From positions 1-64,000 of the forward strand of contig JAQYHB010000052.1 of NCBI GenBank assembly GCA_028722305.1: 64,000 nucleotides of DNA, in the 5' to 3' direction. Positions 34,937 through 42,835 of this stretch are shown here, piece by piece; within the stretch, counting starts at the first letter, position 1; each line of letters starts with the position of its first letter. This stretch comes from Spirochaetales bacterium. GTDB taxonomy: Bacteria > Spirochaetota > Spirochaetia > Sphaerochaetales > Sphaerochaetaceae. Position numbers and translations under genes: made by a program. The notes beneath the pieces are model-generated. The model made no database searches, was not told the DNA's origin, and was given only the letters and a program-made list of their open reading frames with translations.

Positions 34937-35869
34937 ATGGCTCGAATGTACTCGGATATCACGAAAACGGTCGGCCATACCCCGCTGGTCAGGATCAACA
35001 AGTTGAACAAGGGCGGAGCCACCGTCCTGGTGAAGATGGAGAGCTTCAACCCGCTTTCGTCCGTCAAGGACAGGGTTGGCGTCGCCATGATCGAAGACGC
35101 CGAGAAAAAAGGGCTCCTCAAGCCGGGTGCTACCCTGATCGAGCCGACCAGCGGCAACACCGGCGTCGGACTGGCCTTCGCGGCGGCGGCGAAGGGCTAC
35201 AAACTGACCATCGTCATGCCGGAGACCATGTCCATCGAGCGACGCAAGCTCGTGCAGGCTCTCGGCGCCAACTTGGTGCTTACCGAGGGGACGAAGGGCA
35301 TGCCGGGCGCCATCGCCAAGGCGAACGAATTAAAGGAAGCCACCCCAGGTGCCGTGATTCTTGGTCAGTTCGTCAACCCCGCCAACCCCGAGATCCATTA
35401 CCGGACGACCGGTCCTGAAATCTGGGAGGATTCCGGCCACAACGTCGACGTCTTTGTAGCCGGTGTCGGTACCGGCGGTACCGTCAGTGGCGTCGGCCGC
35501 TATCTGAAAGAGGTCAACCCGCATGTCCATATCGTCGCCGTCGAGCCTGCCACCAGCCCGGTCCTTTCCGGCGGAAAGAGCGGTCCCCACAAGATCCAGG
35601 GCATCGGCGCCGGCTTTATCCCCTCCACCTATGACGCCAAGGTTGTCGACGAGGTCTATGAAGCTAATGACCAGAAGGCAGGCGAGACCAGCCGCGCCGC
35701 GGCCCGCGAGGAGGGCTTGCTGATCGGCATCTCCAGCGGAGCTGCCTTGGAGGCCGCCTTGACCCTCAGCAGGGATCCGAAATACGCAGGCAAGACCATT
35801 GTCGCCCTGCTCCCGGATACCGGCGAGAGATATCTGTCCACCTGGTTGTTCGCCGACTTGGACGCGTAA
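34937..35869 (+). CDS. cysK: Cysteine synthase (O-acetylserine sulfhydrylase)
   Basis: 310 residues, PLP fold type II. PLP lysine in [12 protein letters not shown] (Lys44). Substrate loop [10 protein letters not shown]. Phosphate-binding loop [11 protein letters not shown]-nitrogen serine in [11 protein letters not shown]. It makes cysteine from O-acetylserine and sulfide in the cytosol. ATG at 34937 has AGGAG 7 bases upstream; the longer in-frame extension to 34850 overlaps the promoter and is rejected. Monocistronic, with its own promoter and terminator-like hairpin. Confidence 0.95.
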   Translation: MARMYSDITKTVGHTPLVRINKLNKGGATVLVKMESFNPLSSVKDRVGVAMIEDAEKKGLLKPGATLIEPTSGNTGVGLAFAAAAKGYKLTIVMPETMSIERRKLVQALGANLVLTEGTKGMPGAIAKANELKEATPGAVILGQFVNPANPEIHYRTTGPEIWEDSGHNVDVFVAGVGTGGTVSGVGRYLKEVNPHVHIVAVEPATSPVLSGGKSGPHKIQGIGAGFIPSTYDAKVVDEVYEANDQKAGETSRAAAREEGLLIGISSGAALEAALTLSRDPKYAGKTIVALLPDTGERYLSTWLFADLDA

Positions 35870-35882
35870 GGAGAATCGGGAT

Positions 35883-35919
35883 GAGACCGGCCGGGATGGA
35901 TACGGTTCCGGCCGGTCTC
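35883..35919. terminator. Strong hairpin between convergent genes
   Basis: GAGACCGGCCGG (35883-35894) pairs perfectly with CCGGCCGGTCTC (35908-35919). It lies between the ends of cysK and the leftward DUF3320-like gene and may serve both. Confidence 0.6.
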
Positions 35920-35920
35920 G

Positions 35921-36442
35921 TCATGCTCGATGAGCCTTTGCCCAGGACTGGGCAAGCTTGAAGGTCGCCCTGATCTGGGTGCCCTGCTTGGTGAAACCCA
36001 AGAGGTGGAGCGTCTCAAGCCAGAGGACCTTGCGGTTCTTCTTCAGTCCCACCTGCGTCATGACGTTCGCCACCTCGATGATCGGATATTCGGAGATATC
36101 CCGTGAGGAAGGAGCCCGGAAGCTGGTGTATTCCCCTTCGATATCCCGGTTCCTCCAGCTTTCCTGCCAGTAGACGGTATGTTCATGGCCGTCACAGGAT
36201 TTCTGGATGGTGGCGACCGCATTGAGCGATGCCCGGATTTCGGAAAAGAGCGGCGCGATCCTGCTTCCCCGTTTCTTCAGCCCATAGGAGTGAAGCACCC
36301 GCTTTTCCAAGAGATCGTCGAGTATGGGGCCCTCGCGATCGATGACAAGGCGCATGCGTCTGGCTATCTCCCCGCGGTCGCTCTCCACAAGCTGCCCTGC
36401 CGTCAGTGCCGTTACCTCAAGCGCAGTTTCCTGATATTCCAT
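35921..36442 (-). CDS. Stand-alone DUF3320-like winged-helix protein
   Basis: 173 residues from ATG 36442 (AGGTGG upstream; GTG 36451 is the alternative). The region RRMRLVIDREGPILDDLLEK followed by YGLKKRGSRIAPLFSEIRA matches the small domain DUF3320 that normally ends large DUF4011-type DNA helicases. Here it stands alone with ~90 further residues (TVYWQESWRNRD, EVANVMTQVGLKKNRKVLWL) that look like a second winged helix. No helicase is nearby. Possibly a DNA-binding remnant or regulator. Confidence 0.55.
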   Translation of the reverse strand: MEYQETALEVTALTAGQLVESDRGEIARRMRLVIDREGPILDDLLEKRVLHSYGLKKRGSRIAPLFSEIRASLNAVATIQKSCDGHEHTVYWQESWRNRDIEGEYTSFRAPSSRDISEYPIIEVANVMTQVGLKKNRKVLWLETLHLLGFTKQGTQIRATFKLAQSWAKAHRA

Positions 36443-36532
36443 AGCTTCCACCTGCGGCTATCATACCACGAGATGACGGAACTTTTCACCAAGAAAGGAA
36501 AAGCCATGGTATGATGGAAGAAAGGGGGGGCT

Positions 36533-37036
36533 ATGGAAGAAAAGGCAATTCTCTACACATCCAAGGCGGGGCACGCCAGACAGTATGCGAAGATGCTCGC
36601 AAGCCGGCTGGGGATTCCTGCCATCGAGTTCGGGACCGAACATCTTGCCAAGGATAATCCGGTGGTCTTCATCGGTTGGATCCGGGCCGGAAACGTGGTC
36701 GGATTGGATGAAGCGCTGTCCCGCTACCAGATCGACGCGATTGGCGTTGTCGGTCTGCGCTACCAGAACTTGCAGCTGGTCGACAACCTCCAGGACCGCT
36801 GCGGAGGGGCCAAGGTCTTTTATCTGCAAGGAGGATTCGAGCCGAACAAGCTGAAGGGCCTGAACCGCCTGATCATCAAGATTGCCGCCAAGACGATGGT
36901 CAAGAACCTGAAACGGAAGAACCCCCGGAACGCCGACGAAGAGTCGATGCTCGAGATGCTCCAGAAAGGGGGCAGCCGGGTCACCATGGAGGCGTTGGAT
37001 CCGATGGTGCACGCCTTGAGGGATCCCCAGGATTGA
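36533..37036 (+). CDS. Flavodoxin-domain protein
   Basis: 167 residues. ILYTSKAGHARQYAKMLA at the start matches the FMN phosphate-binding loop of menaquinone-dependent protoporphyrinogen oxidase-like flavodoxins (YTSKxGxT pattern). VVFIGWIRAGNVVGLDEAL and VFYLQGGFEPNKLKG occupy the later FMN-loop positions. Probably a cytosolic electron carrier or FMN-dependent reductase. ATG 36533 follows AAAGGGGGGG. It is a single gene between the DUF3320-like gene and the convergent galE. Confidence 0.75.
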   Translation: MEEKAILYTSKAGHARQYAKMLASRLGIPAIEFGTEHLAKDNPVVFIGWIRAGNVVGLDEALSRYQIDAIGVVGLRYQNLQLVDNLQDRCGGAKVFYLQGGFEPNKLKGLNRLIIKIAAKTMVKNLKRKNPRNADEESMLEMLQKGGSRVTMEALDPMVHALRDPQD

Positions 37037-37060
37037 TCCAGGAAAATGGAACAGGTACGA

Positions 37061-37091
37061 ATGAAGCCAGCTCCTGAAAAGCCGGCTTCAT
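37061..37091. terminator. Hairpin between flavodoxin gene and galE
   Basis: ATGAAGCC (37061-37068) pairs with GGCTTCAT (37084-37091). No T-run on either side; shared 3' end of two convergent genes. Confidence 0.4.
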
Positions 37092-37100
37092 CCATGCTTG

Positions 37101-38114
37101 CTAGTTGCTCTCGTACCCGTTGGGGTTCTGCTTCTGCCAGCGCCATCCGTCGCGGCACATGTCGACCAGCGTTTTCTCTGCCTTCCACCCAAGGACTTTC
37201 GCGGCTTTTGTGCAGTCGGCGTAGCAGGTGGCGATGTCGCCAGGTCTGCGCCCGACGATCCGGTAGGGGATCTTGATCCCGTTTGCCTCCTCGAAGGCGT
37301 GGACCATGTCGAGAACGGAGTAGCCGATTCCGGTGCCGAGGTTGAAGACCTCGACTCCCTTATGCTGGTACTTGCAGGCTGCGACGTGGCCTTTCGCAAG
37401 GTCGACGACATGGATGTAGTCCCGCACGCCGGTGCCGTCGTGGGTCGGATAGTCGTTGCCGAACACCGAAAGCTGCTTCAGCTTTCCGACTGCCACCTGA
37501 CAGATGTAGGGCATCAGGTTGTTCGGGATTCCGACCGGATCCTCGCCAATCAGTCCGCTCTCGTGGGCGCCGACCGGGTTGAAGTAGCGTAGCAGGTCCA
37601 CAGCCACTTCGGGATGGGCATGGTTGAAATCCCGCAGGATCTGCTCGATCATGTATTTGGTCCATCCGTACGGATTGGTGCAGCCTCCGGTGGGCATCGT
37701 CTCGGTGAAGGGGGCCTTGTTTGTCGAGCCGTAGACCGTGGCGCTGGAGGAAAAGACGACCTTGCCGACATGGTATTTCAGCATCAGGTCCAGCACGTTC
37801 AGCATCGAGTCCAGGTTGTTCCGGTAGTAGGAAAGCGGCTTCTGGACAGATTCCCCGACAGCCTTGTATCCGGCGAAATGGATCACCGCGTCAAAATGGT
37901 GTTCCTGGAAGACCTTTTCCAACGCATCCTTGTCGCAGCAATCGACCAGGTAGAAGGGGATTTCCTTGCCCGAGATCCGGCGGATCCTGTCGACCGCCTC
38001 CATCTTGCTGTTGAAGAAGTTGTCGACGATGACCGGCTCGAGTCCGGCCTTGACCAGTTCGATGGCGGTATGACTCGCGATATACCCCGCGCCGCCCGTC
38101 AGTAAAATCTGCAT
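37101..38114 (-). CDS. galE: UDP-glucose 4-epimerase
   Basis: 337 residues, extended SDR family. NAD-binding GGAGYIASHTAIEL, DCCDKDAL, FSSSATVYG, catalytic YGWTK (Tyr-x3-Lys), and RYFNPVGAHESGLIGEDP. It interconverts UDP-glucose and UDP-galactose for sugar catabolism or envelope glycans. It is divergent from the desulfoferrodoxin gene, with a 108-bp shared upstream region. Confidence 0.94.
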   Translation of the reverse strand: MQILLTGGAGYIASHTAIELVKAGLEPVIVDNFFNSKMEAVDRIRRISGKEIPFYLVDCCDKDALEKVFQEHHFDAVIHFAGYKAVGESVQKPLSYYRNNLDSMLNVLDLMLKYHVGKVVFSSSATVYGSTNKAPFTETMPTGGCTNPYGWTKYMIEQILRDFNHAHPEVAVDLLRYFNPVGAHESGLIGEDPVGIPNNLMPYICQVAVGKLKQLSVFGNDYPTHDGTGVRDYIHVVDLAKGHVAACKYQHKGVEVFNLGTGIGYSVLDMVHAFEEANGIKIPYRIVGRRPGDIATCYADCTKAAKVLGWKAEKTLVDMCRDGWRWQKQNPNGYESN

Positions 38115-38174
38115 GTGCGTTTCCTCCAGGTTTTTGTATTAGCATGTTTTTCATCCTTTCGGAAGTGCCACTGC

Positions 38175-38203
38175 TTGACCGTTCGGCAACGGCAATCTAT
38201 TGT
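38175..38203 (+). promoter_or_regulatory. Promoter of the superoxide reductase operon with inverted repeat in spacer
   Basis: TTGACC (38175-38180), 17-base spacer, TATTGT (38198-38203). The spacer holds CCGTT-CGGC-AACGG (38179-38192), a perfect 5-bp inverted repeat that could be a repressor site. Confidence 0.55.
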
Positions 38204-38222
38204 TAGCGCAGGAGTGTTCACT

Positions 38223-38591
38223 ATGAAGTTCATGAAATGCAAGCATTGTGGCAATATCGTCGCTTTCGTCGATGAGAAGCAGCCGAAGATCATCTGCTGT
38301 GGCGAACCCATGCAGGAGCTGGTACCCAATACCACCGATGCGGCGAAGGAGAAGCATGTTCCTGTCGTCAAGGTGGAGGGGACCCACGTTACGGTTACCG
38401 TCGGTTCCGTCGCCCATCCTATGGCGGAGGACCATTGGATCGAGTGGATCGTGCTGGAGACCAAGACTGGCAACCAGAGAAAGGTGCTGCGCCCCGGTCA
38501 GGAGCCGAAGGCCGAGTTCGAGATGGTGGAGGGGGACAGCGTCGTCGCCGCCCTGGCCTACTGCAACAAGCACGGGCTCTGGCAGGCGTGA
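38223..38591 (+). CDS. dfx: Desulfoferrodoxin (superoxide reductase)
   Basis: 122 residues from ATG 38223 (GGAG upstream). The desulforedoxin domain has the full CKHC (Cys6, Cys9) plus CC (Cys25, Cys26) iron site. The catalytic SOR domain has EKHVP, GSVAHPMAEDHWIEWI and the C-terminal CNKHGLW, i.e. the His4-Cys ligands and the proximal Glu/Lys pair. It reduces superoxide to peroxide without making oxygen, as in anaerobes. First gene of a chain with the OGG-type glycosylase. Confidence 0.94.
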   Translation: MKFMKCKHCGNIVAFVDEKQPKIICCGEPMQELVPNTTDAAKEKHVPVVKVEGTHVTVTVGSVAHPMAEDHWIEWIVLETKTGNQRKVLRPGQEPKAEFEMVEGDSVVAALAYCNKHGLWQA

Positions 38592-39322
38592 TTGATCTGG
38601 AAGGAACGCTTCTCGGGGGTCAATGCTTTGGATGGCGCAAGACGGAGAGGGGATTCCAATCCGTCCTCGGCGGCCATCTGGTAACGATCCGGGACGAGCG
38701 CGACATCCATGCTCTGGGGCTGGACCAGTACTTCGACATGGACGGTCCCTATGAGGAGGCAAGGGAACACCTTGCCTCTCTTTGTGCGCCCATGCGCAAG
38801 GCGGTGGAGCTGGAGAGCGGCATCCACATCCTTCGCCAGGATCCTTGGGAGGCGACCATCAGTTTCCTGTTGAGCCAGAACAACAACATCAAGCGCATCC
38901 GCTCCATGTACCGGGCCCTGTCTGACCAGTATGGGAGCGAGGCGGAAGAGGGCTGGCACGCCTTCCCCACCCAGGAGCAGCTGCGGCAGGCGACCGAAGG
39001 GGAGCTCCGCGCGCTCCATTTCGGATATCGCGCCCCCTATGTCGTCGCGATGGCGCAGAACTTCCGGCCGATAGAGAGCGCTTTTTCCACCGGACAAGCC
39101 CGCAAGGTGCTGACGGGACAGTTGGGTGTCGGCCCAAAGGTCGCCGACTGCATCCTGCTCTTCGGGTACCATCGGATGGACACCTTCCCGATGGACACCT
39201 GGATGAAGAAGGTGATGAAGCAGTACTTCCCGGGCAAGGACAGTTCCTACTTCGCTCCCTATCAGGCGCTCGCCCAGCAGTATCTCTTCCAGGCGGCGCA
39301 GAGCGGGAGGCTTCCATGCTGA
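38588..39322 (+). CDS. OGG-type 8-oxoguanine DNA glycosylase
   Basis: 244 residues from GTG 38588, overlapping the dfx stop (GTGA). The start GGQCFGWRKTE and the helix-hairpin-helix GPD block QLGVGPKVADCILLFGYHRM match OGG1, with catalytic Lys in GPKVAD and Asp in FPMDTW. It excises 8-oxoguanine and nicks the abasic site. Co-translation with the superoxide reductase links two oxidative-damage defences in one operon. Confidence 0.88.
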   Translation: MIDLEGTLLGGQCFGWRKTERGFQSVLGGHLVTIRDERDIHALGLDQYFDMDGPYEEAREHLASLCAPMRKAVELESGIHILRQDPWEATISFLLSQNNNIKRIRSMYRALSDQYGSEAEEGWHAFPTQEQLRQATEGELRALHFGYRAPYVVAMAQNFRPIESAFSTGQARKVLTGQLGVGPKVADCILLFGYHRMDTFPMDTWMKKVMKQYFPGKDSSYFAPYQALAQQYLFQAAQSGRLPC

Positions 39323-41022
39323 ACGTTTGTGGCATCGCTTTCTTCCAGGCGGAAGAGCAAAAGCGGAGGATTTTCCAGTTCGATGAGCGGCGGCTCGTCG
39401 ATGCCATGGTCCGCCTGAAACGGGAAAGCCGGGCCGATGGGGTGGTGCTGCTTGCCACCTGCGACCGCCTTGAGGTTTGGAGCGAAGGGGCGAAAGGGGA
39501 GTTGTGGGAACCGATGTGCCGCGCCCTCGGCATCCCGGTGCTTGCCTGGAAGCAGTATGCGTATGCGCATGCAGATGCCGATGCGGTGGATTACCTTTTT
39601 TCGCTTGCCTGCGGCCTCTATTCCCCCCTGTTCGGCGAGGATACCATCATCAGCCAGATTGAGGGAGCTTCGCGGCTGAGCCGCCAGGCGGGTTGCGCGA
39701 CACCGGTGACACAGCGCTTGATGCAGAGCGCGGTAAGCGCCGCGAAGAAGGTCCATGACAGCCTTAACCTGGAAATCCCCGAGGAGACCCTTCCGCCGGC
39801 AATCGAGCGGCTTGTCCAGACAACCAGCCCGAAGAAGATGCTGGTCATCGGTTCTTCCGCCACTGCACGCATGGTTGCCAGCTATTTCAAAGGAAAGGGC
39901 TGGCAGGTTGCCATGACCCTTCGCGACCTGCGCAAGACCGAGCTGGTACCCCCGGGTGTCCAGGCAGTCGGCTATGACAATCGCTATGAGCTCCTTCCCG
40001 GCTATCCCGTCATTGTCTCCGCGACCAAAGGTTTGGGCTATGCCCTGGATGGGGATGCGCCCCTCACGCCAAGCCAGTTGGTCTTCGACCTTGCCAACCC
40101 CCATGACATCAGTCCTGAACTCACCCATCGCTGCGGGCTTGTCTGCGATGATGGGCTGGTCTACGAGCGCCGTAACCGGCAGAAGGCAGTCATGGAGTGC
40201 CGTAGCCTGATTGAGACCAGGAAAGCGGAGTTCTATGCCTGGAAGCGGAGGGAGGCGGACCATGACAGGATCGGCTTCCTCGCCGAGCGCGCAGCCCAGG
40301 ACCTGCTCTACCGCATGCACGGGCCGCTGGACTCTCTGGGACTCGATGACGGGCAGATCGCCTCGTTCCGTGGGCAACTGGCGGACCTCGCCTACAAGAG
40401 CTTTGTCCATGAGCTCTACCAGCAGAGCCCCGGACAGGTTGTCGACCTGACCCGGAAACTGGAGGATTCCCCTGCGCTCTACCCGGGCGACCCAGATGTC
40501 AGGGTCGTTCCGTATCTGACGGTCGAAAAAGACGGCTGCAACTTGGCCAAGCTGGAGCTGGGAAGTCACGCGGGTACCCATCTCGACGCCCCCCGTCACC
40601 TGTTTTCTGATGGCATGGGTCTGGACCAATACCCCCCGCAGCGTTTCCAAGGAGATGCGGTCGTCCTGCGGCTGGGCGTGCCGTTCGAGATCCCTGACGG
40701 GGTTTCCATGGTGCTCTTTTGCACTGGATGGGGACCGAAGTGGGGAACTGACTCCTACCTCGCCGGCTATCCGGTCTTGTCGGACGAACACAGGAAAACC
40801 CTTGTGGAGAAGGGAATCCGAATGGTCGGATTTGATTGCCCGAGCCCGGACCTTGTGGGAGAATTGTCCAATCATATATTCCTTCTTAGGAATGATATAT
40901 TGATTCTCGAGAATGTCATCGATTTAGCCGCCTTTGTAGGAAAAAGGTTGCATCTGACCGTCTCTCCCCTGCTTTTCAGCCAAAGTGACGGCGCTCCGGC
41001 GCGTGTTTTCGCCAGTTTCTGA
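39316..41022 (+). CDS. Glutamyl-tRNA reductase-like / cyclase-family fusion protein
   Basis: 568 residues. Residues ~1-370 follow the GluTR (HemA) layout: catalytic-loop ATCDRLEVW (Cys49), GLYSPLFGEDTIISQIEGA, nucleotide-binding LVIGSSATARMVASYFKG and a C-terminal helical dimerisation region. Two usual residues differ: TCNR reads TCDR, and the His of the AVxHL helix is Tyr93. Residues ~376-568 are a cyclase/kynurenine-formamidase-like metal hydrolase with HxGTHxDxPxH at His418-His428. ATG 39316 overlaps the glycosylase stop by 7 bases. No other tetrapyrrole genes are in the window. The fusion is one open frame with no frameshift. Function not known. Confidence 0.75.
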   Translation: MLNVCGIAFFQAEEQKRRIFQFDERRLVDAMVRLKRESRADGVVLLATCDRLEVWSEGAKGELWEPMCRALGIPVLAWKQYAYAHADADAVDYLFSLACGLYSPLFGEDTIISQIEGASRLSRQAGCATPVTQRLMQSAVSAAKKVHDSLNLEIPEETLPPAIERLVQTTSPKKMLVIGSSATARMVASYFKGKGWQVAMTLRDLRKTELVPPGVQAVGYDNRYELLPGYPVIVSATKGLGYALDGDAPLTPSQLVFDLANPHDISPELTHRCGLVCDDGLVYERRNRQKAVMECRSLIETRKAEFYAWKRREADHDRIGFLAERAAQDLLYRMHGPLDSLGLDDGQIASFRGQLADLAYKSFVHELYQQSPGQVVDLTRKLEDSPALYPGDPDVRVVPYLTVEKDGCNLAKLELGSHAGTHLDAPRHLFSDGMGLDQYPPQRFQGDAVVLRLGVPFEIPDGVSMVLFCTGWGPKWGTDSYLAGYPVLSDEHRKTLVEKGIRMVGFDCPSPDLVGELSNHIFLLRNDILILENVIDLAAFVGKRLHLTVSPLLFSQSDGAPARVFASF

Positions 41023-41063
41023 CGGAAAAAGTCAAAAAGAAATGGTTCTTTGAAAAAACACTG

Positions 41064-41072
41064 TGATATAAT
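41064..41072 (+). promoter_or_regulatory. Extended -10 box upstream of the cytidylate-kinase-like gene
   Basis: TGATATAAT: a TG plus one base plus consensus TATAAT, 22 bases before the ATG at 41094. No convincing -35. Confidence 0.5.
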
Positions 41073-41093
41073 TTAGGCAGAGAGGAACAAACG

Positions 41094-41744
41094 ATGAGTG
41101 AAGGAACCGTTTACACGATTGGTAGACAGTATGGAAGTGGTGGACGCTATGTCGGCCGCAAGCTTGCCGACAAGCTTGGCATTCCATTCTATGACAAGGA
41201 GCTCGTCGCCATGGCCGCCAAGGAAAGCGGCTTGAGTGAAGCTTTGTTCCAGAATGCGGATGAGAAGGCATCCAGCAGTCTGTTCTATTCGCTGGCGGTG
41301 GGTAGCTATCCACTTACCGGCGGAGCCGCCTTCGGCGCCGCGGAGATGCCGCTGAACGACCAGCTTTTCCTGATTGTCAGCCAGACCATCAAGAAACTTG
41401 CCGACGAGGGGAGTTGCGTGATTATCGGACGTTGCGCGGACTATATCCTGCGCGAGAGGAAGGACATGCTGTCGGTCTTCATCCATGCCCCGATTGAGGC
41501 GCGGGTTGAACGGGCGGTCAAGTACTACAAGCTGGAGGGCTCCAAGGCTGCGGAAATCTGCCTTCGCAACGACAAGAAGCGCGCGAACTTCTACAACTAC
41601 TACAGTGACAAGAAGTGGGGTATGTGCCGTACCTACGATCTCTCCTTGGATAGTTCCAAGCTGGGGATCGACGGGTGTGTCGACCAGATCATCAGCTTCG
41701 AGAAGACTTGGAAAGGATACCTGGAGAAAGGGCCGTCCGATTGA
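41094..41744 (+). CDS. Cytidylate kinase-like family protein
   Basis: 216 residues, cytidylate_kin-2 type. P-loop-like start TIGRQYGSGGRYVGRKLADK, then LGIPFYDKEL, VIIGRCADYIL and AVKYYKLEGSKAAE. It ends with CRTYDLSLDSSKLG. Probably a (d)NMP kinase, but this subfamily is poorly characterised and is often found besides a true Cmk. Own promoter and strong terminator. Confidence 0.85.
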   Translation: MSEGTVYTIGRQYGSGGRYVGRKLADKLGIPFYDKELVAMAAKESGLSEALFQNADEKASSSLFYSLAVGSYPLTGGAAFGAAEMPLNDQLFLIVSQTIKKLADEGSCVIIGRCADYILRERKDMLSVFIHAPIEARVERAVKYYKLEGSKAAEICLRNDKKRANFYNYYSDKKWGMCRTYDLSLDSSKLGIDGCVDQIISFEKTWKGYLEKGPSD

Positions 41745-41760
41745 GGAGGGTCTTCCAAAC

Positions 41761-41795
41761 GGGGGCCGTGGCGACACGGCCTCCCTTATTTTTTT
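41761..41795 (+). terminator. Rho-independent terminator
   Basis: GGGGGCCGTG (41761-41770), loop GCGA, CACGGCCTCC (41775-41784) with one G-T pair, then a T7 run at 41789-41795. Confidence 0.85.
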
Positions 41796-41805
41796 AGGGG
41801 ACGCT

Positions 41806-42640
41806 ATGGCCTATCAATGGGAAATGCTGGAACTATCCTTTACGGGAACGACTGAGCCATGGGTTGTCTTCACTTCGGACAAGGAAGAGAAACGGGTCCG
41901 TGGCTTTTGGGATGGTGGCTCATCGTACCGGGTACGCTTTCTTCCCATGCATGCCGGCACCTACGAATGGAGAAGGGAAGGCTCGGACGAGGAAGGCAGT
42001 TTCGAGGTCCTTCCTGCCCGAAGCCATGGTCCGGTAGAAGTGCGCGACCAGTACTGGTTCCAGTATGCCGACGGCATTCCCTATCAGGAAATAGGGACGA
42101 CCTGCTACGTCTGGGAGCTGCAGGACGACAAGACAATCAGCCAGACGTTGGAAAGCCTGAAGCAAAGTCCCTTCAACAAGATCCGCTTCTGCCTGCTGCC
42201 CAAGCACTACCATTACAACTATCAGGATCCCCGGATGTTTCCCTTCATCGGGACGCCGGTAGACGCCAGCGGCCTGAACCAGGAGACTTACAGCCAGTAC
42301 GGACCCGAAAGCGAAGGGAACCACTGGGATTTCTCCAAGGTCAATCCCGCCTACTGGCGCCATGTCGACCACTGTGTCGAGATGCTTGGAAGGCTTGGCA
42401 TCCAGGCCGACCTGATCCTCTTCCATCCCTACGACCGGTGGGGCTTCTCGCGGATGGGAAGGGAATACGATGACGCCTACGTTCGCTATGTCGTCTCCCG
42501 CTACGCCGCCTACCCCCATGTGTGGTGGTCGCTGGCCAACGAATGGGACCTGTGCCGGTACAAGAGCGTGGAGGACTGGAACCGGCTGGGGCGTCTGGTG
42601 CGTGACGAGGACCCCTACGGCCACCTGCGCTCGATCCACA
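41806..42640 (+). pseudogene. DUF5060/DUF4038 glycosidase-like gene cut by prophage insertion
   Basis: The frame starts at ATG 41806. The first ~75 residues are the Ig-like DUF5060 domain (WEMLELSFTGTTEPWVVFTS). Next comes a TIM-barrel DUF4038-type domain: IGTTCYVWELQDDKTISQTL, LILFHPYDRWGFSRMG and WSLANEWDL, with an acid/base-like Asn-Glu pair. Family members have roughly 500 residues; here homology stops at residue ~278 (HLRSIH), exactly where the prophage end begins. The frame stays open through phage DNA to 42786, adding ~49 unrelated residues. The 3' half must lie beyond the prophage's right end, outside the window. Confidence 0.75.
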
Positions 42641-42648
42641 TGTACAAT

Positions 42649-42707
42649 TCGCCGAAAATGAAACAAAAATCCGGGCATTTGAGCACAAAATCCGCCGAAT
42701 TTGAAAC
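42649..42707. repeat. Repeated motif at the prophage left end (candidate transposase-binding sites)
   Basis: TCGCCGAAAATGAAAC (42649-42664) and CCGCCGAATTTGAAAC (42692-42707) match at 13 of 16 positions, 43 bp apart. A degenerate third copy may lie at 42671-42684. Repeated sites within 100 bp of the end are the arrangement used by Mu-type transposases. Confidence 0.5.
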
Positions 42708-42749
42708 TTTTATACATGCTTTTCTCTGTTTTTCCGTGTTATTTCGTGG

Positions 42750-42761
42750 CCGTTTAAACGG
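42750..42761. repeat. 12-bp perfect palindrome CCGTTTAAACGG
   Basis: It lies between the left-end repeats and the early-operon terminator. Half-site CCGTTTA recurs in the longer palindrome at 61362-61385. Possibly a phage regulator or transposase site. Confidence 0.45.
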
Positions 42762-42784
42762 GTTTTCCGGGGGCTGTAAAGCAT

Positions 42785-42816
42785 AAAAAAAGGCCGGGGG
42801 ATTGTCTCTCCCGGCC
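42785..42816 (-). terminator. Terminator of the leftward early operon
   Basis: On the minus strand GGCCGGG (42816-42810) pairs with CCCGGCC (42798-42792), followed by seven T (42791-42785). Confidence 0.85.
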
Positions 42817-42835
42817 TCGTCGTCCCGTGCCCGCC

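Noticed and set aside
41806..42786. Complete 326-residue glycosidase
   Set aside because: Residues after ~278 are encoded by prophage end sequence and have no relation to the family; the gene is interrupted.
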